The notes beneath the pieces are model-generated. The model searched no databases. It was not told the DNA's origin and saw only the letters and a list, made by a program, of their open reading frames with translations. Shown here piece by piece: positions 26,747 to 35,210 of a stretch of DNA of 64,000 nt. Each line of letters starts with the position of its first letter. Positions within the stretch are counted from its first letter, which is position 1. A program made the position numbers and the translations under genes. This stretch comes from an uncultured Campylobacter sp. (lineage in GTDB: Bacteria; Campylobacterota; Campylobacteria; Campylobacterales; Campylobacteraceae): assembly GCF_963518785.1 (NCBI RefSeq), contig NZ_CAUQKJ010000005.1:119156-183155 (forward strand). The letters are read 5' to 3'.

Positions 26747-27595
26747 TTAAATTTTACGCAGAGTGATATTAAAGGCTTTGGCACCCGCTTTGACCTCATC
26801 GCCTACTTGCAAGCCATCGGCTTCTGCATTGCTTAGCACCACTTCGCACAGCTGGCTGCCGATCGCTACGACAGCCACTTTGACCCCGTCGCGTGCTTGC
26901 AAATCGACAATCTTGCCCGCGAAAGAAAACTTCTGTGAGCCGCTAGTTTTAAGGAAAATTTCCTCCGGCGTACCGATGCGGACGATCCTGCCGTCCTTCA
27001 TCTCATAAACCCGCTTACAAAGCCTATAAATCTCACTCACATCGTGGCTTACCAAAATCACGGTCTGATGAAACTGCTCGTGGATCTTTAGCAAATACTC
27101 TTGGATTTTTTCGCGCATCGTAAAATCAAGCGCCGAAAGCGGCTCGTCAAGTAGCAAAATTTCAGGCTCTTGCATCAGTGCGCGAGCAAGTGCTACGCGC
27201 TGCTTCTGTCCGCCGCTAAGACCCTCGACACCAGATTTTGCAAACTCGCTAAGCTCTAAAATTTCAAGCAGCATCGCAGCTTTTTGCGGATCGTTTCTGG
27301 CAAAAAGCAGATTGCCTGTCACGCTCATATTCTCAAAAAGTGCGTAGTCTTGAAACAAAAAGCCGATCCTGCGCTTGCCCGCACTTAAGAATTCATTGCC
27401 TTCTTGTAGCACGCGATCGCCGTCTTTTATGCTACCGCTATCTGCGCGCAAAAATCCCGCTAAAATGCGCAGCAGTGTAGTCTTACCGCTGCCGCTGCGC
27501 CCATATAGGCACACAAACGAGCCTTTGTTAATCTCTAAGCGAGCATCAATCGAGAAATCATCACTGATTTTTTTCTTACAATCAATCGTTATCAT
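26747..27595 (-). CDS. modC: Molybdate ABC transporter ATP-binding protein
   Basis: 282 residues. Walker A GRSGSGKTT (about 33-41), signature LSGGQKQRVALARAL, Walker B EILLLDEPLSALD and H-loop VILVSHD are complete. The last 60-70 residues form a TOBE-type molybdate-sensing domain (GEVKAGAKAFNITL region). It energises ModAB. It overlaps the upstream TOBE-protein gene by 14 bases. The product is short compared with E. coli ModC (352), which has a longer regulatory end. Confidence 0.93.
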   Translation of the reverse strand: MITIDCKKKISDDFSIDARLEINKGSFVCLYGRSGSGKTTLLRILAGFLRADSGSIKDGDRVLQEGNEFLSAGKRRIGFLFQDYALFENMSVTGNLLFARNDPQKAAMLLEILELSEFAKSGVEGLSGGQKQRVALARALMQEPEILLLDEPLSALDFTMREKIQEYLLKIHEQFHQTVILVSHDVSEIYRLCKRVYEMKDGRIVRIGTPEEIFLKTSGSQKFSFAGKIVDLQARDGVKVAVVAIGSQLCEVVLSNAEADGLQVGDEVKAGAKAFNITLRKI

Positions 27596-27974
27596 ATTTT
27601 TCTATATATATCGCAGTGGCGCTAATGTATGCGAAAACCTCGTCGCCCTCGCGTAAAGCAAGCTCCTGCGCGCAATGCGCGCTAATGAGCACATCAAAGC
27701 TTATCTTGCCTTCAAACCTGAGCGTGCATAGAATTTCACCCAAGCTTAAGCTCGTAATCTTGCCGTGAATTTCATTTTCGCTAGATACACCACTTAGGGC
27801 TTCGCGAGATAAAAGCACATCGGTGCTTTTAAAGCCCACGTAAACTTCGCTACCCACCTTAAGCTCGCTACTTAGCTGCAGAAATACGCCACGTAGCTTG
27901 ATACCGCCCGCGATGAATCCTACAGAATGGATGCCGTCTTTTTGTAAAATTTCGTTGATTCTCGCTCTAATCAT
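27582..27974 (-). CDS. TOBE/Mop-like molybdate-binding protein
   Basis: 130 residues. The second half (GKITSLSLGEILCTLRFEG and ALREGDEVFAYISATAIYI) matches the TOBE/Mop fold; the first half looks like a divergent TOBE unit (GIKLRGVFLQLSSELKVGSEVYVGF). Such proteins bind oxyanions and may store molybdate or regulate its use. It sits between modA and modC with overlaps on both sides (one base with the modA stop, 14 with modC), so it is part of the operon. A similar small gene lies in C. jejuni mod loci. No membrane segment or signal peptide. Confidence 0.8.
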   Translation of the reverse strand: MIRARINEILQKDGIHSVGFIAGGIKLRGVFLQLSSELKVGSEVYVGFKSTDVLLSREALSGVSSENEIHGKITSLSLGEILCTLRFEGKISFDVLISAHCAQELALREGDEVFAYISATAIYIEKYDND

Positions 27975-28741
27975 TAAAACTCGTATCCGTATTTAGCAAA
28001 GATCGCCCTGCCCTTATCGCTTAGGATAAAATCATAAAATGCCTTGGCTTCGGCATTGTCTTTGGCGCGGTTTAGCACAACCATGCCTTGAGCTATTGGC
28101 TCGTAGAGCTTGGTGTCGACCAAAACGAAATTTTCGCCCTGCTTGCAAGGCTTATCGTTGCAGCCGTCTTTCGCCATCTTAGGCGCATACATCGCGCTAG
28201 CTGCGATAAAACCAATGTCGGACGCTTTAAGCGCTTGCGAAAGAGCCTCGCCGATCGATTTTGCTTCTACGATTTTGCCTTTGATCTCGTCGTAAACTCC
28301 CACTTTTTGGAAAGCCTGTACGCTTGCGGTGCCGTAAGGAGCGGTCTTTGGATTTGCTATGGAAATCGTTTTAACGCTAGGGTCTTTTAAAGCTTCAAGC
28401 CCCTTGCTAAGATCTACACCGCGCACGCTAAACATCGCCACTTTGCCTTTGGCGTAAGTTTTGGCAGGCGCCGTCGCAAAGCCCTCTTTATACATATCGT
28501 CTGCAAATTTCATATCAGCCGCCATAAAAACATCAAACGGAGCGCCGTTTTTGATCTGCGTGCTAAGCGCACCGCTCGCACCCAAGCTCACATTTAGCGT
28601 AGTTTGCGGATGCAGCTTGACAAATTCCGCCTTGATCTCGTCAAACGCATACGTCGTGTTCGCAGCGGCTGCGACGCTGACCTCGCCTGCGCTTAGCGCG
28701 CCTGCGGTTAAAATTCCTAAAAGCACTGCTTTCAACTTCAT
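27974..28741 (-). CDS. modA: Molybdate-binding periplasmic protein
   Basis: 255 residues. The signal peptide is MKLKAVLLGILTAGALSAGE. The mature protein has VSVAAAANTTYAFDEI, LNVSLGASGALSTQI and PFDVFMAADMKFAD, the ligand-loop pattern of ModA (Ser/Ala-binding sites for molybdate or tungstate), and FDFILSDKGRAIFAKYGYEF-like ending. It delivers the anion to ModBC. It shares one base with the next gene. Confidence 0.93.
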   Translation of the reverse strand: MKLKAVLLGILTAGALSAGEVSVAAAANTTYAFDEIKAEFVKLHPQTTLNVSLGASGALSTQIKNGAPFDVFMAADMKFADDMYKEGFATAPAKTYAKGKVAMFSVRGVDLSKGLEALKDPSVKTISIANPKTAPYGTASVQAFQKVGVYDEIKGKIVEAKSIGEALSQALKASDIGFIAASAMYAPKMAKDGCNDKPCKQGENFVLVDTKLYEPIAQGMVVLNRAKDNAEAKAFYDFILSDKGRAIFAKYGYEF

Positions 28742-28842
28742 TTTATGCCTTTCGTTTCGGCTCTCACCGAGAATTGAATTGTATCTAAAATTTTAAATTT
28801 ACGCCTTAAATTTTAAAATTTTGCGCACCCAATTTCACCCTA

Positions 28843-29631
28843 TTACGCGCCAATAATGATCTCGCTAGGCTCGATGATCGCCGTTACTTCATCTCCTACT
28901 CCTAGAGCCATCGCGGTGGCAGATTCTCGCGTGATGATCGCGGTGATGTTTTGATGCGAGCTTGTGCCTAGACAGATCTCTGCGTTTACCGCGCCGATTT
29001 TGACCTCGCTAATCGTGCCCTTGATTTGATTCGCCGTACTAAGTTTTAGCTTCTCCGAGACTCCTTTAGCGATGATGACACTTGGAGCCTTGAATAAAAA
29101 CAGCACATCCTTGCCCACCTTTAGCCCTAAATTTTTTTCGCTCTCTACGGTTACCGTCGCGCATAAAATTTCGCCACCTGCAAGTTTAGCCGTGATTTGA
29201 GAATTTACAGCGCCCGTTTGAACATCCGTAATTTCAACGCTTAGCTGATTTCGCGCAGAAAGCTTCATACCGATCTTCTCTAAGCTTAAAAGGCTCTCTT
29301 CTGTAATCTCGTCAAGCTTTAAAATTTCACTCAAAAACGTCTCGCCCGCGTGGCTGATAGCATCATAAGCGCGAATCAGCTTGTGAGCGTAAGGGGTAAG
29401 CTCGGAGCCGCTATTTTTCTTTGTGCCTTGAGTGCGGACGATGAGGGGTTTTTTGCTCGCGTTGTTGATTAAATTTAGCGCGTCCCAGCCGTTTTTATAC
29501 GACACTCCTACGATCTCTGCGGCCTTTGTAATACTTTTAGTCTCATCTACGGCCTTAAGCAGCTTAATGTGCTTGGCTAAAAGCGATGCTTTGTTGCCAA
29601 GCAGGAATTCCAAAGCAAATTTTGCATCCAT
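28843..29631 (-). CDS. modE: ModE-type molybdate-responsive repressor
   Basis: 262 residues from the ATG at 29631, which lies 8 bases after AAAGGA; the ATG at 29637 is too close to that site. The N-terminal winged helix (about 1-110) has SITKAAEIVGVSYKNGWDAL, followed by RTQGTKKNSGSELTPY. Two TOBE units (about 125-190 and 195-262) bind molybdate. In ModE proteins the anion-bound form represses the mod operon. It is divergent from mlaA and has a perfect AATATATC-N4-GATATATT palindrome 37 bases upstream, a likely operator. Confidence 0.92.
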   Translation of the reverse strand: MDAKFALEFLLGNKASLLAKHIKLLKAVDETKSITKAAEIVGVSYKNGWDALNLINNASKKPLIVRTQGTKKNSGSELTPYAHKLIRAYDAISHAGETFLSEILKLDEITEESLLSLEKIGMKLSARNQLSVEITDVQTGAVNSQITAKLAGGEILCATVTVESEKNLGLKVGKDVLFLFKAPSVIIAKGVSEKLKLSTANQIKGTISEVKIGAVNAEICLGTSSHQNITAIITRESATAMALGVGDEVTAIIEPSEIIIGA

Positions 29632-29667
29632 TTTCATCCTTTCTTATTTACTTTCGCGTGATTTTAT

Positions 29668-29687
29668 AATATATCCTCTGATATATT
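29668..29687. promoter_or_regulatory. Candidate ModE operator upstream of modE
   Basis: AATATATC-CTCT-GATATATT is a perfect 8-bp inverted repeat with a 4-base centre, 37-56 bases before the modE start. It resembles ModE sites, which carry TATATA-rich half-sites. Binding by ModE is inferred. Confidence 0.55.
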
Positions 29688-29754
29688 TCTTAAAGAGCTA
29701 CGGGCTTTATTCTGCGATATAAAGAGGAAAATTCTATACGAAATTTTACCCTTA

Positions 29755-29783
29755 TTGACAAAATTTCTTTAAATTTGTAAAAT
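29755..29783 (+). promoter_or_regulatory. Sigma-70 promoter of mlaA operon
   Basis: TTGACA at 29755-29760, a 17-base spacer, then TAAAAT at 29778-29783 with a TG just before it. This is one of the best -35/-10 pairs in the window and lies 31 bases before the TTG start at 29815. Confidence 0.75.
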
Positions 29784-29814
29784 CGCCACTTTGATTTATA
29801 AAGAAGGGTCGCAT

Positions 29815-30534
29815 TTGAAATTTATAAAAATTCTATTCTTAGCTGCAGCATTGGCACTTTGCGGTTGCTCGCAAAAGCAAGACGTAGCGCCTAGCGATAC
29901 GGATGGTTTTGATGAGGAGTTCGCCAAGCGTGAGGTTTTCGATCCGCTTAGCGGCTATAACCGCGTTATGACGAGCTTCAACGACGTATTTTACTCATAT
30001 ATACTAACCCCCGTAGCCAGCGGTTACGACTATGTAATGCCCGATCCGATCCAGGGCGCGTTTTCAAATTTTTTCTATAATATTTTATATCCGATGAGGC
30101 TCGTAAACAACCTATTGCAGGGTAAATTTGAAAATTCTTGGGACGAGACGAAGCGGTTTTTGATCAATTCGACCGTCGGCTTCGGCGGACTTAACGATAT
30201 GGCAGGCAAATACTACGGGATTTCGCGCCACGACGAGGATTTCGGGCAAACGCTCGGATATTGGGGCGTGCCGGCAGGTCCTCACATCGTCTGGCCGATC
30301 TTAGGACAAAGCAATCTACGCGATACAGCGGGACTTGTCGGAGATTATTTTTCAAACCCGATAAATTATATTAAAGATGGCACCGTTCGAAACTCCGTCA
30401 ATGGATTTAGAATATTTAATGACTACTCGCGCGATCCGAAATTTTATGAAAAAATGACCAAAGATGCGGTGGATCTATATCCATTTTTACGCGATGCTTA
30501 CGAGCAAAATCGCGAGAAATTAATAAAGGAATGA
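29815..30534 (+). CDS. mlaA: MlaA/VacJ lipoprotein
   Basis: 239 residues from the TTG at 29815, which lies 6-7 bases after AAGAAGGG; an in-frame TTG at 29791 lies before this site. The lipoprotein signal ends at lipobox ALCGC, giving lipidated Cys. MlaA features are clear: DPLSGYNRVMTSFNDVFY, FSNFFYNILYPMRLVNNLLQ, INSTVGFGGLNDMA, RHDEDFGQTLGYWGVP, GPHIVWPILGQSNLRD. MlaA forms an outer-membrane ring that removes phospholipids from the outer leaflet. Its stop overlaps the next gene's upstream ATG, and mlaC follows at once. Confidence 0.93.
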   Translation: MKFIKILFLAAALALCGCSQKQDVAPSDTDGFDEEFAKREVFDPLSGYNRVMTSFNDVFYSYILTPVASGYDYVMPDPIQGAFSNFFYNILYPMRLVNNLLQGKFENSWDETKRFLINSTVGFGGLNDMAGKYYGISRHDEDFGQTLGYWGVPAGPHIVWPILGQSNLRDTAGLVGDYFSNPINYIKDGTVRNSVNGFRIFNDYSRDPKFYEKMTKDAVDLYPFLRDAYEQNREKLIKE

Positions 30535-30536
30535 AA

Positions 30537-31121
30537 ATGAAAATTTTAAAAGTTCTAGCGCTTTGCGGAGCGCTTTTGATTTCGGCGCACGCTATTAGCG
30601 ATGCGGATATCGAGCCGGTGATGAGCCAGAAGGTCGCCGAGGCCGTAGGCATTATGCGAAGCAGCGCGCCCAAAGACGCAAAGCCTGCGAAAATTTTTGC
30701 GCTTTTTGACGGCTATTTTGATTATAAGATGATGGCAAAGCTCTCACTTGCGAAGCATTACGCGAGCCTTAGCCCCGCGCAGATCGCGGAATTTAATAAA
30801 GCTTTCGAGGCGCATCTAAAGCGCTCCTTTATCGAAAAGCTTTCGCTTTATACCGATCAGGATATGAAGGTGCTAAGCAAACAAAGCCCGAGCGATAAGC
30901 GCCGCGTGCTAAAAACGCAGGTCATCGGCGAACAGAAAAACTACGACATCGATTTTAAATTTTATCCTAACGGCTCTGATTGGCGCATCTACGATGTCGA
31001 TATCGTGGGCGTTAGCCTAATCCAAACCTATCGCTCGCAGCTAGGCGACGTAACGCAAAGCTTGGGCTTTGACGAGCTCATAAAGCGGCTAAATTCCACC
31101 GTCATCAATAGCGGCGAATAG
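30537..31121 (+). CDS. mlaC: MlaC/Ttg2D-like periplasmic phospholipid carrier
   Basis: 194 residues from the ATG at 30537, six bases after AAAGGA; the ATG at 30531 touches that site and is unlikely. A signal peptide (MKILKVLALCGALLISAHA) leads to a mature MlaC fold with ALFDGYFDYKMMAKLSLAKHY, IEKLSLYTDQDMKVLS and WRIYDVDIVGVSLIQTYR. It shuttles phospholipid between the outer-membrane MlaA and the inner membrane. It sits between mlaA and an RND-family permease, as in C. jejuni. Confidence 0.92.
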   Translation: MKILKVLALCGALLISAHAISDADIEPVMSQKVAEAVGIMRSSAPKDAKPAKIFALFDGYFDYKMMAKLSLAKHYASLSPAQIAEFNKAFEAHLKRSFIEKLSLYTDQDMKVLSKQSPSDKRRVLKTQVIGEQKNYDIDFKFYPNGSDWRIYDVDIVGVSLIQTYRSQLGDVTQSLGFDELIKRLNSTVINSGE

Positions 31122-31144
31122 CGGCACGCCTAAAAGAGCGGTAT

Positions 31145-33940
31145 TTGAAAAAAATTTTTCGCCTAATCGTCGCGTTTCCGAAAATCACGCTTGCGCTGTT
31201 TACGGCGCTGGCGCTCTTTTTCGGATATTACTCCACAAAGCTCGAGATCGACGCTTCGAGCCAGACGCTTCTACTAGATAATGACAAAGACCTTCAAATT
31301 TGGCGCGAAGTATCCAAACGCTACGAAACGCCGAATTTCTTGGTGCTTGCATACACTCCCGCGGGCGATCTTTTAGCGCCCGAGACGATCCACAAAATAG
31401 AGCAGATAGATGCGGCTTTTTCCAAGCTGGATTTCGTCGCTAGCGTCACGGACATCACGAATGTGCCGCTTTTGCTAAACAAAGGTGGCGGCATGAGCGA
31501 GCTGCTTAAGCACATACCCACTCTTACCGATGCAGACGTAAATTTAACCGCGGCTAGGCGCGAGTTTGCCACAAGCCCCTTTTACGCATCAAATTTAGTA
31601 AGCGCCGATTTTCACACTACTGCAATTTTAATAAATTTAAAATCACAAACCCGCTACGAGGAGCTTTTGCGCCTAAGAGACGGAGCCAAAAACGCTCTAG
31701 AGCAAGCGGAGCACGAGGGCAACCGCTCGGGGGCTCAAATTTCACAGCTTAAAGACGCGCTTAAAGTTGCGGAGCAAAATTTTAAATCCTACCGCGACGA
31801 ACTACGCGAAAAGGATCATCGCGATATTATGGCTTTGCGCGCGCTGATCGCGGGCTTTGAGAAGGAATTTGCGGGCGACCGATTGTTTCTAGGCGGGCTG
31901 AATATGATCGCCGACGATATGGTGGGCTACGTCCGCTCGGATCTGGTGACCTACGGACTCGGCGCCTTGGTGCTTCTGCTAGCTTGCTTTTGGCTCTTTT
32001 TTAGACAGGCGAAATTTATCCTGCTGCCGCTTATCATCTGCGCGTACTCGGTCGTGCTCGCAGCGGGATTATTCGGCTTTTTGAGCTTTGAGGTCACGGT
32101 GATTAGCTCAAATTTCATAGCGCTTCAGCTCATCATCACGGTTTCGGTCTGTATCCACCTAATCGTCGCATACCGCGAGTTTAGCGCGCGCTTTCACACC
32201 TTTTCGCAGCGTCAGCTCGTTTATGCGGTGCTACGCGAGCGCGCAATGCCCTGCTTTTTCGCAATCTTTACGACCGTTATCGGTTTTATGTCGCTAATTT
32301 TTTGCGACATAAAACCCGTAATTTCTCTGGGAATTATGATGAGCGTAGGCATCAGTATCTCGCTAGTTACGGCATTTGGAGTATTCGGCGCGGTTATGTC
32401 GCTTCTGCCGCGTACGCACAATAATCGCAGCTTCGAGCAACACTTTAAATTTACGCTTTGGTGCGCTGAAACAGCGCTGCGTAGCAGAGGCGTGGTCTAC
32501 GGCGTGTGTGCTGCAGCGGTGATCTTTGGGCTATACGGTATCTCGCAGCTGCGCGTCGAAAATAGCTTCATCGGCTACTTCAAAAAAAGCACCGACATCC
32601 GCGCAGGTATGGAGGTCATCGATACCAATCTGGGCGGAACGATCCCGCTTGATATCGTCGTTAAATTTAAAAGTGCAGGCGGCGCGGATTCTGCTGGCGA
32701 GAGCGAAAATTCCGCAAGCGGCAGCGTAAATTCTAAGAGCGGCGAAAATTCCAATCCCGTAGGACGAAATTTTGCGGCAAATTCTACTCAGCAAAATTCT
32801 ATCGCGCAGAATTCTACCGCCGCGGTCCAAAATTCTATTGCAGGAAATTCCATACCTCAAAGTTCCGTTGCCGCGGCGCAAAATTTAAATGATCAAAATT
32901 TTACCGAGCAAAGCTCCGCTGCGGCAGCGCAACTAAGCGGCACCGTAAATTTAGAGCAGAATTCCGCCGCGAGCGACGATTTTGGCGATTTCGAAGCCGA
33001 ATACGCCGCCAACGAAAACAAGCCGCAGTATTGGTTCACCTCCGAAAAGATGCGTATCATCAGCAAAATAGATGATTTTTTGAAAGACAAAAACGTCACG
33101 GGACACGAGTTTATCGGCAACGTAAGCTCGCTCGCATCGCTTTTAAAGCTCGGCAAGCAGATTAATCAGGGGCGCGATCTGGATGATCTAAGCCTTGCTC
33201 TAATCTACTCTGAAATGCCCGCAAACTACCGCGAAATGGTGCTTTCACCTTTTGTAAATATCGAAGCGAACGAGGCGCATTTTAGCGTCCGCACAATAGA
33301 CAGCGATCCGCGCTTACGCAGAGCAAAATTCCTAAAAGATCTGCAAAGCGGGCTAAATTCTTTGCTCGAAGGTGAGCAGGCAAGCGCGCAGATCAGCGGT
33401 ATAATGGTGCTTTACAACAATATGCTTCAAAGCCTGATGAGCTCGCAGATAGACACCCTGGGTATCACCGTGCTCGTGCTTTTCGTGCTTTTTGTGATCA
33501 TCTTTCGCTCGTTTTCATACGCGCTTATCGCGATCGTCGTAAATTTAATCCCGCTTTGCGCCTGCTTCGGCATCATGGGCGTTGCGGGCATTCCGCTGGA
33601 TATCATGAGTATCACGATAGCGGCGATTAGCATCGGTATCGGCGTGGACGACGTCATCCACTACATCTACCGCTACAAACGGGAGTTTGCGCGTAGCGGC
33701 GACGAGGCTGCGGCAATCCGCGCAAGCCACGCAAGTATCGGATACGCGATGTATTATACGTCGTTTGCGATCATTTTGGGCTTTAGCGTGATGATGATGA
33801 GTAATTTCTGGCCTACGATCTACTTCGGGATGTTAATATGTCTGGTGATGAGCCTGCTGCTTTTGGGCGCGCTCATAATCCTGCCGTCGCTAATAATGAG
33901 CCGAAAAGGCTTAAAATTTAGCCTCTTTAAAGCTAAATAA
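31145..33940 (+). CDS. RND/MMPL-family permease linked to Mla, with low-complexity insert
   Basis: 931 residues from TTG at 31145. About 12 membrane helices flank two large periplasmic loops, with RND-like segments SVCIHLIVAYREF, GVDDVIHYIYRYKREF and IVVNLIPLCACFGIMGVAG. It belongs to the HAE3/MMPL group and replaces the MlaFEDB pump next to mlaA-mlaC, as in C. jejuni; lipid transport is inferred. The second periplasmic loop holds an insert (residues about 512-620, bases 32680-33000) of NSA, QNS and NSI words in a Ser/Asn/Ala/Gln-rich run, whose DNA is a string of AAATTCY words. The rest is near the family's usual size of about 820. Confidence 0.87.
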   Translation: MKKIFRLIVAFPKITLALFTALALFFGYYSTKLEIDASSQTLLLDNDKDLQIWREVSKRYETPNFLVLAYTPAGDLLAPETIHKIEQIDAAFSKLDFVASVTDITNVPLLLNKGGGMSELLKHIPTLTDADVNLTAARREFATSPFYASNLVSADFHTTAILINLKSQTRYEELLRLRDGAKNALEQAEHEGNRSGAQISQLKDALKVAEQNFKSYRDELREKDHRDIMALRALIAGFEKEFAGDRLFLGGLNMIADDMVGYVRSDLVTYGLGALVLLLACFWLFFRQAKFILLPLIICAYSVVLAAGLFGFLSFEVTVISSNFIALQLIITVSVCIHLIVAYREFSARFHTFSQRQLVYAVLRERAMPCFFAIFTTVIGFMSLIFCDIKPVISLGIMMSVGISISLVTAFGVFGAVMSLLPRTHNNRSFEQHFKFTLWCAETALRSRGVVYGVCAAAVIFGLYGISQLRVENSFIGYFKKSTDIRAGMEVIDTNLGGTIPLDIVVKFKSAGGADSAGESENSASGSVNSKSGENSNPVGRNFAANSTQQNSIAQNSTAAVQNSIAGNSIPQSSVAAAQNLNDQNFTEQSSAAAAQLSGTVNLEQNSAASDDFGDFEAEYAANENKPQYWFTSEKMRIISKIDDFLKDKNVTGHEFIGNVSSLASLLKLGKQINQGRDLDDLSLALIYSEMPANYREMVLSPFVNIEANEAHFSVRTIDSDPRLRRAKFLKDLQSGLNSLLEGEQASAQISGIMVLYNNMLQSLMSSQIDTLGITVLVLFVLFVIIFRSFSYALIAIVVNLIPLCACFGIMGVAGIPLDIMSITIAAISIGIGVDDVIHYIYRYKREFARSGDEAAAIRASHASIGYAMYYTSFAIILGFSVMMMSNFWPTIYFGMLICLVMSLLLLGALIILPSLIMSRKGLKFSLFKAK

Positions 33941-33952
33941 ATTTTATCTCGC

Positions 33953-33958
33953 TATAAT
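33953..33958 (+). promoter_or_regulatory. -10 box of selC
   Basis: GCTATAATTCC with TATAAT at 33953-33958, ten bases before the tRNA-Sec 5' end at 33969. Confidence 0.7.
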
Positions 33959-33968
33959 TCCTGCATTT

Positions 33969-34065
33969 GGAGAGGATGGCGACCTGGTGGCGTCTGCGGA
34001 CTTCAAATCCGATAGGAGGGCGGTTGACCGTTTTCCGGGGGGTTCGATTCCCTCCCTCTCTCGCC
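33969..34065 (+). tRNA. selC: tRNA-Sec (anticodon TCA)
   Basis: The anticodon arm GCGGACTTCAAATCC carries TCA, read at UGA. The long variable arm (GGAGGGCGG-TTGA-CCGTTTTCC) and T arm (GGGGG-TTCGATT-CCCTC) are those of tRNA-Sec. The acceptor 3' strand CCTCTCTC ends in GCC and does not encode the full CCA. The 5' strand is GGAGAGG; the outer acceptor pairs are not perfectly regular, so the ends may be off by one or two bases. Its presence means the organism decodes UGA as selenocysteine, usually for formate dehydrogenase. Confidence 0.88.
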
Positions 34066-34216
34066 GAATTCTTTTAAAAATTCCATCTTTAAATTTTATC
34101 TTTCACACTTTTAGCCACGTACTTCGCGAATTTATCTCAAATTTCAGCTCTAAATTTATCAGTTATTAAGTAGAGATGGGTAGCATTGCTCGTTAACTTT
34201 TCTTGAAGGAGCGAGT

Positions 34217-34996
34217 ATGAAATACGCATTAGGCGCTGCGCTTGCGGCATTTATTTTTGCAGGATGCGGCGATGACGATGTAGGACTTGTCAAAAACTAC
34301 ACCCTGCCGGATTTCAAATCGATGAATATTGGTACGGCGATCGAGGGTTCAAAAATCTGCAAAAATATCACGTGGAGTAAAGAGGAAAACGGCGGATTAA
34401 AGACGGTTAAGATGGTCTGCGACGTGGATATGGAGAAAGTAAAGGTCGATGTAGATGCCTTTAACAAAAAATATAAAGAGGCTATGCTAAACACGTCTTT
34501 AAGAGGTGCCGTGCTTTTCTATAAAGATAAATCTGATGATAAACAACAGCGTTTACTTAAATTGGCAAATGAACATTGCAAAATAAATGAGACGAAATTT
34601 CAAGAGGAGCTCAAAGACAGAGGCAAAATAGATTACTCATTTCAAAAAAAGCCAGTTGATTGCGACGATAAATTAAAAGATGAAATACTAAAGGATGGTG
34701 AACCAAAAACTTCTGCGATTTATATGAGTAATATTATTGATTCATTAGAAGACGTCGCTTATTATTCGCAGCTAACGCCTAGCCAAATAAGGCTACAGCT
34801 TGGAAGGGCAGCAGAGCTGCCGCCACAGGCTGCGATCGAATTAAATTTTATCGTGAATGCCGATAAGAGCGTAAGTTTATCGGATAAATTTATAGTGACT
34901 AAAGATATAATTGATGATGTTATTAAGATAAGATCGGCATTTAATAATAGAAAAACGGCGGAAGACGCCCTTGCAACTTTCTACGAAAGACAATAA
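34217..34996 (+). CDS. Predicted lipoprotein, unknown function
   Basis: 259 residues with a GAAGGAGC ribosome site. MKYALGAALAAFIFAGC is a lipoprotein signal with lipobox FAGC. The mature part is charged and soluble, with three further Cys (CKNITW, VCDVD, HCKINE, DCDD), a central KDKSDDKQQRLLKLANEHCK helix and a conserved-looking C-terminal half (LTPSQIRLQLGRAAELPPQAAIELNFIV). It is somewhat lower in GC than its neighbours. I do not recognise the family. A strong terminator follows 70 bases after the stop. Confidence 0.78.
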   Translation: MKYALGAALAAFIFAGCGDDDVGLVKNYTLPDFKSMNIGTAIEGSKICKNITWSKEENGGLKTVKMVCDVDMEKVKVDVDAFNKKYKEAMLNTSLRGAVLFYKDKSDDKQQRLLKLANEHCKINETKFQEELKDRGKIDYSFQKKPVDCDDKLKDEILKDGEPKTSAIYMSNIIDSLEDVAYYSQLTPSQIRLQLGRAAELPPQAAIELNFIVNADKSVSLSDKFIVTKDIIDDVIKIRSAFNNRKTAEDALATFYERQ

Positions 34997-35066
34997 AATT
35001 TTATCTGAATTTTTAAAAGACGTTTCGGCTCGGAAGCGTTTCCGCAAAAGACGATAGCATTATTTT

Positions 35067-35108
35067 GCGGCTAAATTTTATGAAATTTTAAAATTTAGCC
35101 GCTTTTTT
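35067..35108 (+). terminator. Strong rho-independent terminator after the 34217 lipoprotein gene
   Basis: A 14-bp perfect stem (GCGGCTAAATTTTA / TAAAATTTAGCCGC), an 8-base loop TGAAATTT and a TTTTTT run. Its core matches, inverted and with one change, the 22-nt cores at 4410 and 5301. It separates this convergent gene from trxB. Confidence 0.85.
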
Positions 35109-35154
35109 ATATCGAAATTTCATTCAAAATTTTATGTGAAGTTTTAAATTTAAA

Positions 35155-35187
35155 GCGCGGCGGAAGCAGTTTTGCCTGCCGCGGCGT
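35155..35187 (-). terminator. Possible terminator for trxB
   Basis: On the minus strand, CGCGGC and GCCGCG arms around an imperfect stem lie 24 bases after the trxB stop, followed by CTTTAAATTT. Confidence 0.35.
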
Positions 35188-35210
35188 GAAATTTTACGCC
35201 GAAGATAGGT

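Noticed and set aside
33987..34169. 60-residue plus-strand open frame
   Set aside because: It lies on top of selC.
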